13,732 bases of DNA from an uncultured Collinsella sp. Its GTDB lineage: Bacteria; Actinomycetota; Coriobacteriia; Coriobacteriales; Coriobacteriaceae. Each line of letters begins with the position of its first letter. Position 1 is the first letter of the stretch. The stretch spans positions 1-13,732 of the forward strand of contig CABUPE010000044.1 of the NCBI GenBank assembly GCA_902493515.1. The letters are read 5' to 3'. A program made the translations under genes and the position numbers. Under the pieces are notes generated by a model. That model saw nothing but the letters and a program-made list of their open reading frames with translations, was not told where the DNA came from and made no database searches. Positions 1 through 7,618 of the stretch are shown in pieces.

Positions 1-30
1 GCGCCCCGCACAGGCTAAAGCCCGTAATCA

Positions 31-70
31 AAAACGCGCCCGACGGCAATCTTGCCATCGGGCGCGTTTT
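31..70 (-). terminator. Rho-independent terminator of the VUT-SDR operon
   Basis: An almost perfect hairpin starts one base after the SDR stop codon. The arms 31-49 and 52-70 pair over 19 positions with a single mismatch (44/57) and a tiny loop. The GC-rich core CGCGCCCG/CGGGCGCG is flanked by A4 on one side and T4 on the other. It therefore ends with a T-run on both strands and could terminate from either direction. The position directly behind the minus-strand operon indicates that operon as the main client. Confidence 0.85.
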
Positions 71-71
71 G

Positions 72-752
72 CTATTCGGGCCAAATAAATTGTGTGCGGC
101 CGGCCTCGCCGCCATCAATCAGCAGGCTCTGCCCGGTCATAAACCGGTTGGTCACGCCCACAAAGTAGATCCACTCAGCGATCTCCTGGGCGGTAGCCCA
201 GCGCTTAAGCGGCGTGAGCTCCATAATCTGGTTCCACAGGTGCTCGTCTTCCATCACGCAACGGTTGAGCGGCGTGATAACGCCGCCCGGGTCCACACTG
301 TTGGCGATGGCCTGCGGCGCCAGGCGGTTTGCAAGGTTCTTGGTGTAGGCGATGACGCCGCCCTTGCTGGCGGCATAGGCGGGAAACTCCGATCCCGTAT
401 GTCCGCTCGCCGACCCCACATTGACCACGGATTGGATAGCAGGCGCCGGCTTGGCGGCAAGCCCCTCCCCCACAAAGGCATAGTGCTCGGTCACGTTGAT
501 GGTGCCACGCAGGTTGGAGGCGATGTCGTCGGCCGAATCCTGCGTTCCGGCAACATTCACGATTACCTGAGGTTCAAGGTCGCCTGGAAACGAGTCCGGC
601 TCGCGGACGTCAACGATCAGATGGCGGTAGCGCTCGTGTTCGATCGCCGCCGGCAGCAGATCAAAGCCCACGACGTCGTGGCCCTCGTCCAAAAAGCGCT
701 GCACGCACGCGGCTCCGATACCGCCCGAAGCGCCCGTGATCAAAACCCGCAT
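72..752 (-). CDS. Short-chain dehydrogenase/reductase (SDR) family oxidoreductase
   Basis: This is a 226-residue classical SDR, a cytosolic NAD(P)-dependent oxidoreductase with one Rossmann domain. Visible motifs are the dinucleotide-binding TGASGGIG (6-13), an acidic D31 at the end of beta-2 (which in this family favours NAD(H)), NVAG (66-69), N86, a serine at 114 or 116, and the catalytic YAASK with Y126 and K130. The PGG and TGQSLLIDGG segments near the C-terminus are also typical. Length is slightly below the usual 240-250. The start ATG has AAGGAG five bases upstream. That site overlaps the stop of the transporter gene only 9 bases before, so the two genes are co-transcribed and probably translationally coupled. 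The substrate cannot be read from the sequence; a link to queuosine metabolism through the neighbour is only a guess. Confidence 0.9.
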   Translation of the reverse strand: MRVLITGASGGIGAACVQRFLDEGHDVVGFDLLPAAIEHERYRHLIVDVREPDSFPGDLEPQVIVNVAGTQDSADDIASNLRGTINVTEHYAFVGEGLAAKPAPAIQSVVNVGSASGHTGSEFPAYAASKGGVIAYTKNLANRLAPQAIANSVDPGGVITPLNRCVMEDEHLWNQIMELTPLKRWATAQEIAEWIYFVGVTNRFMTGQSLLIDGGEAGRTQFIWPE

Positions 753-761
753 ACTTGCTCC

Positions 762-1484
762 TTAGGCGGTTGCGTGGCGCTCGAGGTACTCGGCGCCCAC
801 GTTCTCGCGCTCCCAGCCACGCACGACCTTGTAGCCCACGGGGCTCAGGAAGACCTCGCACAGCAGCTCGGCAACAGCGCCGGTCAGCGAGCACATAAGG
901 ACCTGCACCCAGGTCCAACCAAAGAACGTGTGGCTCACCACAATGGCAAAGACCAGGTTGTCGATAAACTGGCCAACACCCGTGGACACATAGGAGCGGA
1001 AGGCAAAGCTCGCAAAGTTATTCTTTTTGAGCATACGACCGAGCGACTGGTTGAGCGTGGAGTTAACCACGGCAGAAACGAGCATTGCCAGCGAAGAGCC
1101 CAGCACCACGTACCAGGTGCCGCCGATGGTGGCGTTAAGGGCGGTGTTGACCTCGATCATACCCGTGTCGTAGTAGGCGCCCCACATGCCGGGCGTGAGC
1201 GAGCATGCCCAAAAGCACAGGCTCACGGCCAGGTTGACCAGCAGCGCGAGGATAGAGATTTTGATGGATGCCTTGGCGCCAAAGCGCTTACAGATCATGT
1301 CCTGGCACAAAAACGAAACCCAGCTCACCACAAAGCCGCAATCGAGTGCCAGATACGGCAGGCTGATGAGCTCTTTGTTGGCCAGCAGGTTCATCATGAT
1401 GACGCTCACAAAAAACAGCGAAACCGTTGCCGCGGGAATGCTCCGCAACAGGACCTTGTAGTCCTCCATGACCTTCTTGATCAT
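762..1484 (-). CDS. Queuosine precursor transporter, VUT (YhhQ/Vut_1) family
   Basis: This 240-residue integral membrane protein has about six hydrophobic segments. It carries features of the VUT family (COG1738): an acidic/cysteine stretch LDCGFVVSWVSFLCQDMIC near 47-65, the CKRFGAKAS loop, a TPGMWGAYY motif in the middle and the charged QFIDNLVFAIV helix near the C-terminal third. Characterised relatives import queuosine precursors (preQ0, preQ1 or queuine), which are used to modify tRNA wobble position 34. The ATG has AGGAG six bases upstream. It is the first gene of an operon with the SDR. Its leader (1485 to about 1563) contains a structured element that could be a preQ1-type riboswitch, which would fit this substrate. 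The family is clear; the exact substrate is inferred. Confidence 0.88.
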   Translation of the reverse strand: MIKKVMEDYKVLLRSIPAATVSLFFVSVIMMNLLANKELISLPYLALDCGFVVSWVSFLCQDMICKRFGAKASIKISILALLVNLAVSLCFWACSLTPGMWGAYYDTGMIEVNTALNATIGGTWYVVLGSSLAMLVSAVVNSTLNQSLGRMLKKNNFASFAFRSYVSTGVGQFIDNLVFAIVVSHTFFGWTWVQVLMCSLTGAVAELLCEVFLSPVGYKVVRGWERENVGAEYLERHATA

Positions 1485-1540
1485 TATGTACTCCTTTGGT
1501 TTTAGGTTTAACGAGCAGGATATCGGACCCGAACTGCTCG
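1485..1540 (-). promoter_or_regulatory. Candidate preQ1-type riboswitch / structured leader of the VUT transporter
   Basis: Read on the minus strand, a perfect 7-bp stem CGAGCAG/CTGCTCG (1540-1534 with 1518-1512) closes a 15-base loop that begins UUC and ends with C directly before the 3' arm. An A-rich tail (1511-1496, UUAAACCUAAAACC...) follows and runs into the AGGAG ribosome binding site (1495-1491). Loop GGGU can pair with tail ACCU, or GGU with the later ACC, giving an H-type pseudoknot next to the Shine-Dalgarno. Compact preQ1-I aptamers have this layout: hairpin, loop with terminal C, A-rich tail, RBS. The match is architectural, not a sequence-model hit, and the loop and tail lengths differ from the textbook examples. 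The controlled gene is a transporter family commonly under preQ1 control. Confidence 0.42.
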
Positions 1541-1569
1541 GACGTCACGGTCTTGAGACGACGGTGGGT

Positions 1570-1598
1570 ATAATAGCCGCTCACACGGCATCAGGCAA
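1570..1598 (-). promoter_or_regulatory. Sigma70-type promoter of the VUT-SDR operon
   Basis: On the minus strand TTGCCT (1598-1593) is followed after exactly 17 bases by TATTAT (1575-1570). The start of transcription would fall near 1563, leaving a leader of about 78 bases that contains the hairpin described at 1512-1540. No other equally good promoter is seen between prfC and the transporter. Confidence 0.55.
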
Positions 1599-1640
1599 GC
1601 AAACGACGCGGCAGCCCCGCAGGGTCACCGCGCCGATGCA

Positions 1641-3254
<1,614 letters not shown>

Positions 3255-3391
3255 GCGGATCCTTTCTTGCATTGAGTGCATTACGTCGTTGTAACCGCAT
3301 TATTGTAGCCGCGAAACCTCGCTCTAGAGCGCCTATCAGGACAAATTCATCAGTTGGGGCCTGGGTAGCCGGCCCAATCAGCATTTGCCTC

Positions 3392-3421
3392 TTGCATAAC
3401 TGTGCATAGTGTATATATACT
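3392..3421 (+). promoter_or_regulatory. Promoter of the GntR-ABC operon
   Basis: TTGCAT (3392-3397) and TATACT (3416-3421) are separated by 18 bases and lie about 50 bases before the GTG start of the regulator. The -10 element sits inside the AT-rich region that also forms the inverted repeat 3409-3442, so a repressor bound there would block polymerase. Confidence 0.5.
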
Positions 3422-3442
3422 GTGCTTACCGGTTATATACAC
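3409..3442 (+). promoter_or_regulatory. Putative operator: perfect 9-bp inverted repeat
   Basis: GTGTATATA (3409-3417) and TATATACAC (3434-3442) are exact inverted copies with a 16-base spacer. They flank the -10 element and the probable transcription start of the operon that begins with a YtrA-type GntR repressor. GntR regulators bind inverted repeats as dimers and YtrA members usually repress their own operon, so autoregulation is the natural reading. The half-sites are AT-rich against a GC-rich background, which makes chance less likely. Confidence 0.5.
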
Positions 3443-3469
3443 GTGTAGCCCATCAGCTAAGGAGCCGCT

Positions 3470-3850
3470 GTGGACATCATCCTATCCAATTCGAGCGATA
3501 AGCCCATCTACGAGCAGATAACCTCGCAGGTCAAAGCTCAGATTTTATCGGGCACGCTCGCTGCGGGCGCCAAACTCCCCAGCATCCGTGCACTCGCGAG
3601 CGATCTTGGCGTGAGCGTCATCACCACCAAGCGCGCCTACGCCGACCTGGAGCAGCTCGGGTTTATCTGCACCGTGCAGGGCAAGGGCTGTTTTGTCGCC
3701 GAGGGCAACCAGGAGCTTTTGCGCGAAAACCAGCTCTGCCATATCGAAGAGCTACTTGCGAAAGCGGCGAGCCAAGCCGAAACCCTGGGCGTCACGCGCG
3801 ACAAACTGCACGAGATGCTCGACCTGGTGGCCCCCGAAACCATGCAGTAG
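3470..3850 (+). CDS. GntR-family transcriptional regulator, YtrA subfamily
   Basis: This is a 126-residue DNA-binding protein. An N-terminal winged helix-turn-helix (about 11-75) opens with KPIYEQITSQVKAQILSG and contains LPSIRALASDLGVSVITTKRA, the hallmark GntR helices. The wing has the signature FICTVQGKGCFVA. Only a short helical tail of about 50 residues follows, too small for a FadR, HutC or aminotransferase-type effector domain, which identifies the YtrA subfamily. Start is GTG at 3470 with AAGGAG five bases upstream. Genes for an ABC ATPase and permease follow 23 bases downstream, the standard YtrA arrangement. It probably represses the operon through the inverted repeat at 3409-3442; the inducing signal is unknown. 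Confidence 0.93.
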   Translation: MDIILSNSSDKPIYEQITSQVKAQILSGTLAAGAKLPSIRALASDLGVSVITTKRAYADLEQLGFICTVQGKGCFVAEGNQELLRENQLCHIEELLAKAASQAETLGVTRDKLHEMLDLVAPETMQ

Positions 3851-3873
3851 CCATCTGCAAGAAAGGCTATACC

Positions 3874-4755
3874 ATGCAAAACTTGCTAGAACTCAAAGGC
3901 ATCTCACGCACTGTAAGCGACCGCTTTTCGCTGCGCGACGTCACGCTTGCCGTGGAGCCCGGCCAGATCGTCGGCTTTGTTGGTGCCAATGGTGCCGGCA
4001 AAACAACGACGATTCGCGCCGCGCTCGGGCTTATCAAGCTCGATGCCGGCGAGGTGCACCTGTTTGGGCAGCGCTGTGGCGCCGACGCGCCCGATGAGAC
4101 ACAGCGCTGCCTGCGCTCCCGCGTCGGTCTCGTCCTGGACACATGCCCCTTCCCTTCAACGCTCAAGGCGGGCCAGATCGAGGCACTCGTAGGCCCGGCG
4201 TACCCCACCCGGAGCCACGACACCTTCGCCAGCCTCATCGACCGATTTGGCTTGGATCCCAAGGCAAAGGTCAAGGACCTCTCCCGCGGCATGGGCATGA
4301 AGCTGCAGCTTGCCTGCGCGCTCAGCCACCAGGCCAAGCTGCTCGTTTTGGACGAAGCCACCGCGGGCCTCGATCCCATGGCACGCGAGGAGCTGCTCGA
4401 TGAGCTGCTCGCCTTTGTTTCCGACGGCCTGCACAGCGTGCTGCTCTCGAGCCATATTACGTCCGACCTCGATCGCGCCGCCGACCGCGTCATCTGCATC
4501 GATAACGGCTCGATTATTTTTGACCTGCCGCGCGAGGACATTACTGACCGCGCCGGCATCGCCCACTGTACCCAAGCACAGGCCGCCGAGCTTATGGCTT
4601 GCGTCGAAGGCGCCCGTGCCGTCCACCACGCCTATAGCGTGGACGTGCTCGTGCCCAACCGTCGCGAAACGCTCGAAGCCTTTCCCGAGATTCCCTGCGA
4701 TCGGGCAACCATTGATGACTATCTGCGCCTCATGCTGAAAGGGGCTTCGAAATGA
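3874..4755 (+). CDS. ABC transporter ATP-binding protein
   Basis: This 293-residue ATPase subunit powers a membrane exporter together with the permease encoded next. It shows Walker A GANGAGKT (37-44), the ABC signature as LSRGM (136-140), Walker B LLVLDE (156-161) with E161, D-loop AGLD (164-167) and switch H194 in SSHIT. The Q-loop region reads VGLVLDT (84-90) and lacks an obvious glutamine, a mild oddity. A C-terminal extension of about 80 residues after the nucleotide-binding domain is common in drug- and lantibiotic-type exporters. GAAAGG precedes the ATG. The stop overlaps the permease start (ATGA), so expression is coupled. The substrate cannot be told; the YtrA context suggests export linked to envelope or antimicrobial stress, as an inference. 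Confidence 0.93.
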   Translation: MQNLLELKGISRTVSDRFSLRDVTLAVEPGQIVGFVGANGAGKTTTIRAALGLIKLDAGEVHLFGQRCGADAPDETQRCLRSRVGLVLDTCPFPSTLKAGQIEALVGPAYPTRSHDTFASLIDRFGLDPKAKVKDLSRGMGMKLQLACALSHQAKLLVLDEATAGLDPMAREELLDELLAFVSDGLHSVLLSSHITSDLDRAADRVICIDNGSIIFDLPREDITDRAGIAHCTQAQAAELMACVEGARAVHHAYSVDVLVPNRRETLEAFPEIPCDRATIDDYLRLMLKGASK

Positions 4756-5450
4756 AACGCGCCTTTATGTCCGAGCTCGCCATCGTTCGCACGCTCACCC
4801 CGAGCATCGCGGGCGTCGGCCTGTTCATCTTCGTCGTGCTAACCCTTGCCAACGCGTCGGATGGCGATTCCGGCATGAGCGCCGGCGCCTGCGCGGTCAG
4901 CGCCATGTCGCCCATCATGGTCATGAGCTCGCTGGCCGGCTTCGACAATCAAAACGGATGGGAGCGCTATCGGGCAACGCTGCCGTTCTCGCGCAAAGAC
5001 ATTATTTGCGCACGCTACCTGTGCATCGTTGTCTTCTCGGCCATCATGGCCTGCGCCGCCGTGCTTTTGAACATCATCGCCCTTCCGTTCTTCAACAGCG
5101 CGGGCGTGGCCTCGACAGGACAAACCATCTTTGAGATCGCAATTGCCTCGGCAGCATCGATGCTCATCTCCCTCATGATGGTGTTCTTGGCACAGCCGCT
5201 GTTCTTCCGATTTGGACACATGGAGGCACTGCGCCTATCCGTTGGCCTGTTTGCCCTACTCGGATGCCTTACCATGGCAGCGCTGAGCTCCTCCAACCCC
5301 ATCAGCAACTGGCTTATGTCGATTGCCGGGGCGAATCCCGATCCTGCCGTCCTTGGCTGTCTGTGTGCAGGAATTGCCGTACTGGCGCTCGCACTATGTG
5401 TAATCAGCTGCGCTGTCAGCACCAAGGTTTATCGAGCACGCGATCTGTAA
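4752..5450 (+). CDS. ABC-2 type transporter permease subunit
   Basis: This 232-residue membrane protein has about six hydrophobic helices. The cytosolic stretch NGWERYRATLPFSRKDIICA after the second helix is characteristic of ABC-2 permeases of the PF13346 type, where a W-Y-TLP-sR-K pattern contacts the ATPase. Its start overlaps the last codon of the ATPase gene by four bases, so the two should form one transporter. No binding protein or third subunit is encoded nearby, consistent with an exporter. The operon probably ends at the A/T-flanked hairpin 5461-5493. The family is well supported, the substrate unknown. Confidence 0.88.
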   Translation: MKRAFMSELAIVRTLTPSIAGVGLFIFVVLTLANASDGDSGMSAGACAVSAMSPIMVMSSLAGFDNQNGWERYRATLPFSRKDIICARYLCIVVFSAIMACAAVLLNIIALPFFNSAGVASTGQTIFEIAIASAASMLISLMMVFLAQPLFFRFGHMEALRLSVGLFALLGCLTMAALSSSNPISNWLMSIAGANPDPAVLGCLCAGIAVLALALCVISCAVSTKVYRARDL

Positions 5451-5460
5451 TCGACGGCTA

Positions 5461-5493
5461 AAAAAGCTTAGGTGGTACCCCGCTTATTTTTTC
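5461..5493. terminator. Bidirectional terminator-like hairpin after the ABC operon
   Basis: AAGC (5465-5468) pairs with GCTT (5483-5486), with weaker internal GGT/ACC pairing. The stem is flanked by A6 on the left and T6 on the right, giving a U-run for transcripts from both sides. It lies 11 bases behind the permease stop. The stem is short, so strength is uncertain. Confidence 0.4.
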
Positions 5494-5577
5494 AATGTAA
5501 CGAGGCGGCATAGCGTCACCACCGCCCTTCACAGCAGGCCGTCTAGTTCTTGGCAACCAAAAAGACACCGTCAGCAT

Positions 5578-5763
5578 ATCGAAGGTGAATACTTTTCCGA
5601 GAACTGAACGAGTAAAAACAGTGCCCTGTAGCATCGACATTTTTAAGGACTCAATTCCTGCGGTTTTTGTCTAAGAATCCTGCAGTTTTGTTCGTAAAAA
5701 GTGTGTATGTTCCAGGGGTCCAGATTTACTCGTTCACTTCGCGGAAAACCATTCACCTTCGAT
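5578..5763. repeat. Diverging pair of ~63-bp repeats around a 60-bp centre
   Basis: The sequence read on the minus strand from 5640 to 5578 and on the plus strand from 5701 to 5763 matches at 48 of 63 positions. Shared blocks include TTTACTCGTTCA and ATTCACCTTCGAT. Both copies would encode the same short pattern (QG..FTRS..GK.FTFD). However, the 15 mismatches fall 6/4/5 on codon positions 1/2/3, so nothing indicates protein-level selection and I treat it as DNA- or RNA-level repeat. The centre holds a 12-bp direct repeat, TCCTGCGGTTTT (5656-5667) and TCCTGCAGTTTT (5678-5689), 22 bases apart. The whole gene-free stretch 5451-5900 otherwise holds only the terminator-like hairpin and the ribosome binding site of the next gene. 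It is probably a dispersed repeat family of this lineage. Confidence 0.65.
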
Positions 5764-5900
5764 TCGAGCCTTAACCAAATGCCCTCTCGAACTATGGCCC
5801 CTGTCTCACCACAGCGATACCAAAGCTTCATGGCGGGGCGGTATCATCGGACGAGCGCCGTAAATCTGGCGCGGTCGTTCTTTGGGGAGGCATTTCACCC

Positions 5901-6776
5901 GTGTCGTGGGTCGCAGCAGCATTTGTGTCGGCTTTCTTTGCCGGCGTCACATCTGTCCTGGCCAAATGCGGCATCAAGCAGACCGACTCCGATGTCGCGA
6001 CGGCCATTCGCACCTGCGTGGTGCTCGTTTTCGCCTGGGCAATGGCGGGCATTTCTGGATCCATTGGAACCATCGGCAGCATCGAACCCAGATCTTGGCT
6101 CTTTCTCGTCCTCTCGGGACTCGCTACCGGCGCTTCGTGGATCTGTTACTTTAAGGCGCTGGGCATCGGAGACGTCAATAAGGTCGTACCGGTCGACAAG
6201 ATGAGCACCGTACTCGCCGCACTGATCGCCATCGTGCTTTTTGGCGAGACGAGCAACCTTGCGGTTAAGCTCGTGGGAACCGCTGTCATCACCCTCGGCA
6301 CGTTTTTAATGATCGAGAAGAAGCAGTCTGCCGGACCCGAGCAGCAGCAAGACCGGACCTGGCTCGCTTACGCCCTCGGCGCTGCCGTGTTCGCGGCGCT
6401 CACGTCCATCCTTGCCAAGGTTGGCATCGAAGGCGTCGAGTCAAACCTGGCCACGGCAATCCGCACCTGCGTGGTACTGGTTATGGCATGGGCGATCGTG
6501 GCAGCCAAGGGAAAACTGGATCAGGTCGCGCACGCTGACCGGCGCGAACTCACATTTCTCGCAACATCGGGCATCGCGACCGGAGCATCGTGGCTGCTCT
6601 ATTACTACGCCATCGCCACAGGCCAGGTGAGCGTCGTGGTGCAGATCGACAAACTATCGATTGTCGTATCAGTACTATTTGCGCGCCTGACATTCAACGA
6701 AAAACTCTCACGACACAGCGTCATCGGTCTCGCCCTCATCGTACTGGGCACCGCCGCGCTCGCAGTTTGGAAGTAG
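5901..6776 (+). CDS. EamA/DMT-family transporter
   Basis: This 291-residue membrane protein of the drug/metabolite transporter superfamily has ten predicted helices arranged as two homologous EamA halves (about 1-140 and 150-291). The halves are unusually alike: ATAIRTCVVLV occurs identically at 33-43 and 184-194, and ATGASW followed by a VDK/IDK-S segment also recurs in both. Such proteins export or exchange small metabolites; the substrate is not predictable. Start is GTG at 5901 with GGGGAGG ten bases upstream, and the protein begins MSWVAAAFVSAFFAG. It stands alone behind the repeat region and converges on the EFR1 gene with only 15 bases between the two stops. Confidence 0.9.
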   Translation: MSWVAAAFVSAFFAGVTSVLAKCGIKQTDSDVATAIRTCVVLVFAWAMAGISGSIGTIGSIEPRSWLFLVLSGLATGASWICYFKALGIGDVNKVVPVDKMSTVLAALIAIVLFGETSNLAVKLVGTAVITLGTFLMIEKKQSAGPEQQQDRTWLAYALGAAVFAALTSILAKVGIEGVESNLATAIRTCVVLVMAWAIVAAKGKLDQVAHADRRELTFLATSGIATGASWLLYYYAIATGQVSVVVQIDKLSIVVSVLFARLTFNEKLSRHSVIGLALIVLGTAALAVWK

Positions 6777-6791
6777 CGCGGCCAGCAGCCG

Positions 6792-7583
6792 CTACATCCT
6801 CACACCTGGCTTGGGATGCCTGTACTGACCGTGGGATGCCGTGCGCTTACCGTGCGAGATGGCAAATTTGGGACAACAATGCAGGCAACGAAGGCAGGCT
6901 GCGCACTCCGGCTTTGTCCAGACGGGAAGGCCGTCGCGCATCTCAATCGCCGCCATGGGGCAGCGCTTGGCACACAGGCCGCAGCCGATGCAGCGATCGG
7001 CATCGACGGCAAACTTGCTCGTCTGTTGCATGCGCGGCAGCCCAATTGCGTGATACGCGCACGATGCAAACAGAGGCACGCGATGGCGCATCATGTTGCC
7101 CGTGCGGCGTGCCCGCACCGCCTCGATCACGGCATCAATCTGCGCCTCGGCAGCTCTATTGATACCCTCAACCTTTTGAGGGTCAGACAGGTCGAAAACA
7201 GGCGTCCAGGTATCGGGCATCTTGACGCTCATCGCCGCATCTAACTCGAGCCCACGCTCGTGTAGCAGATCGCGGGCGAACTTGGCCGATTGCCCGGTCG
7301 TCGAACCATATGTCGAGACATAGAACGTATAGGGGCGCTCGCCGCCCTTTGTGCCGGCAGCAACCGATAGGTCGACAGTCTTCAAAAACTCGATCATTGG
7401 CGTCGGCAAGCCCCAGGCGTATACCGGGGCGACAAACCCCAGCCGACAGGGGCCTTCCATCACAGCAAGGTGAAGGATCTCGGCATCAAAGCGCTCAATC
7501 GACATAACTTTGTCGCTTGTCGCCGCTGCAATGCGACGCGCCACATGCTCGCTGTTCCCTGTCGCGCTAAAGTACAGGATCAT
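6792..7583 (-). CDS. EFR1-family flavodoxin-ferredoxin protein
   Basis: This 263-residue cytosolic redox protein combines a flavodoxin-like N-terminal domain, with phosphate-binding loop SATGNS (6-11), and a C-terminal bacterial ferredoxin domain with two 4Fe-4S motifs. The first cluster is C198, C201, C204 and C208-P; the second is C227, C230, C233 and C237-P. This fusion is typical of EFR1 proteins, common in anaerobes, and should carry FMN plus two clusters for electron transfer; the partner is unknown. The open frame continues 97 codons upstream inside the chloride channel gene. The ATG at 7583 is preferred because AGGGG lies six bases before it and the flavodoxin fold starts right there (MILYFSATGNS). 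It follows the channel gene by 35 bases, so they probably share a transcript. Confidence 0.92.
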   Translation of the reverse strand: MILYFSATGNSEHVARRIAAATSDKVMSIERFDAEILHLAVMEGPCRLGFVAPVYAWGLPTPMIEFLKTVDLSVAAGTKGGERPYTFYVSTYGSTTGQSAKFARDLLHERGLELDAAMSVKMPDTWTPVFDLSDPQKVEGINRAAEAQIDAVIEAVRARRTGNMMRHRVPLFASCAYHAIGLPRMQQTSKFAVDADRCIGCGLCAKRCPMAAIEMRDGLPVWTKPECAACLRCLHCCPKFAISHGKRTASHGQYRHPKPGVRM

Positions 7584-7618
7584 CTCGTACCCCTGGAATT
7601 GACTCGTGAAAAACCGCG

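Noticed and set aside
69..1505. Long open frame (478 codons) on the plus strand opposite the SDR and VUT genes
   Set aside because: It is an antisense shadow of two well-supported genes in GC-rich DNA. It has no ribosome binding site, a low-complexity His/Arg/Gly-rich translation and no recognisable family.
3320..3331. 12-base palindrome CGCTCTAGAGCG between prfC and the GntR operon
   Set aside because: Too short to interpret alone, and not clearly placed relative to a prfC promoter; it could be chance.
5643..5831. Small 62-codon minus-strand frame and the 167-codon plus-strand frame at 5701-6204
   Set aside because: They run through the repeat pair, and the longer one overlaps the DMT transporter in another frame. 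Codon-position statistics between the two repeat copies show no coding constraint.
6774..6794. Small hairpin GCGGC/GCCGC between the converging DMT and EFR1 stop codons
   Set aside because: Five base pairs with no T-run on either strand; insufficient for a terminator call.
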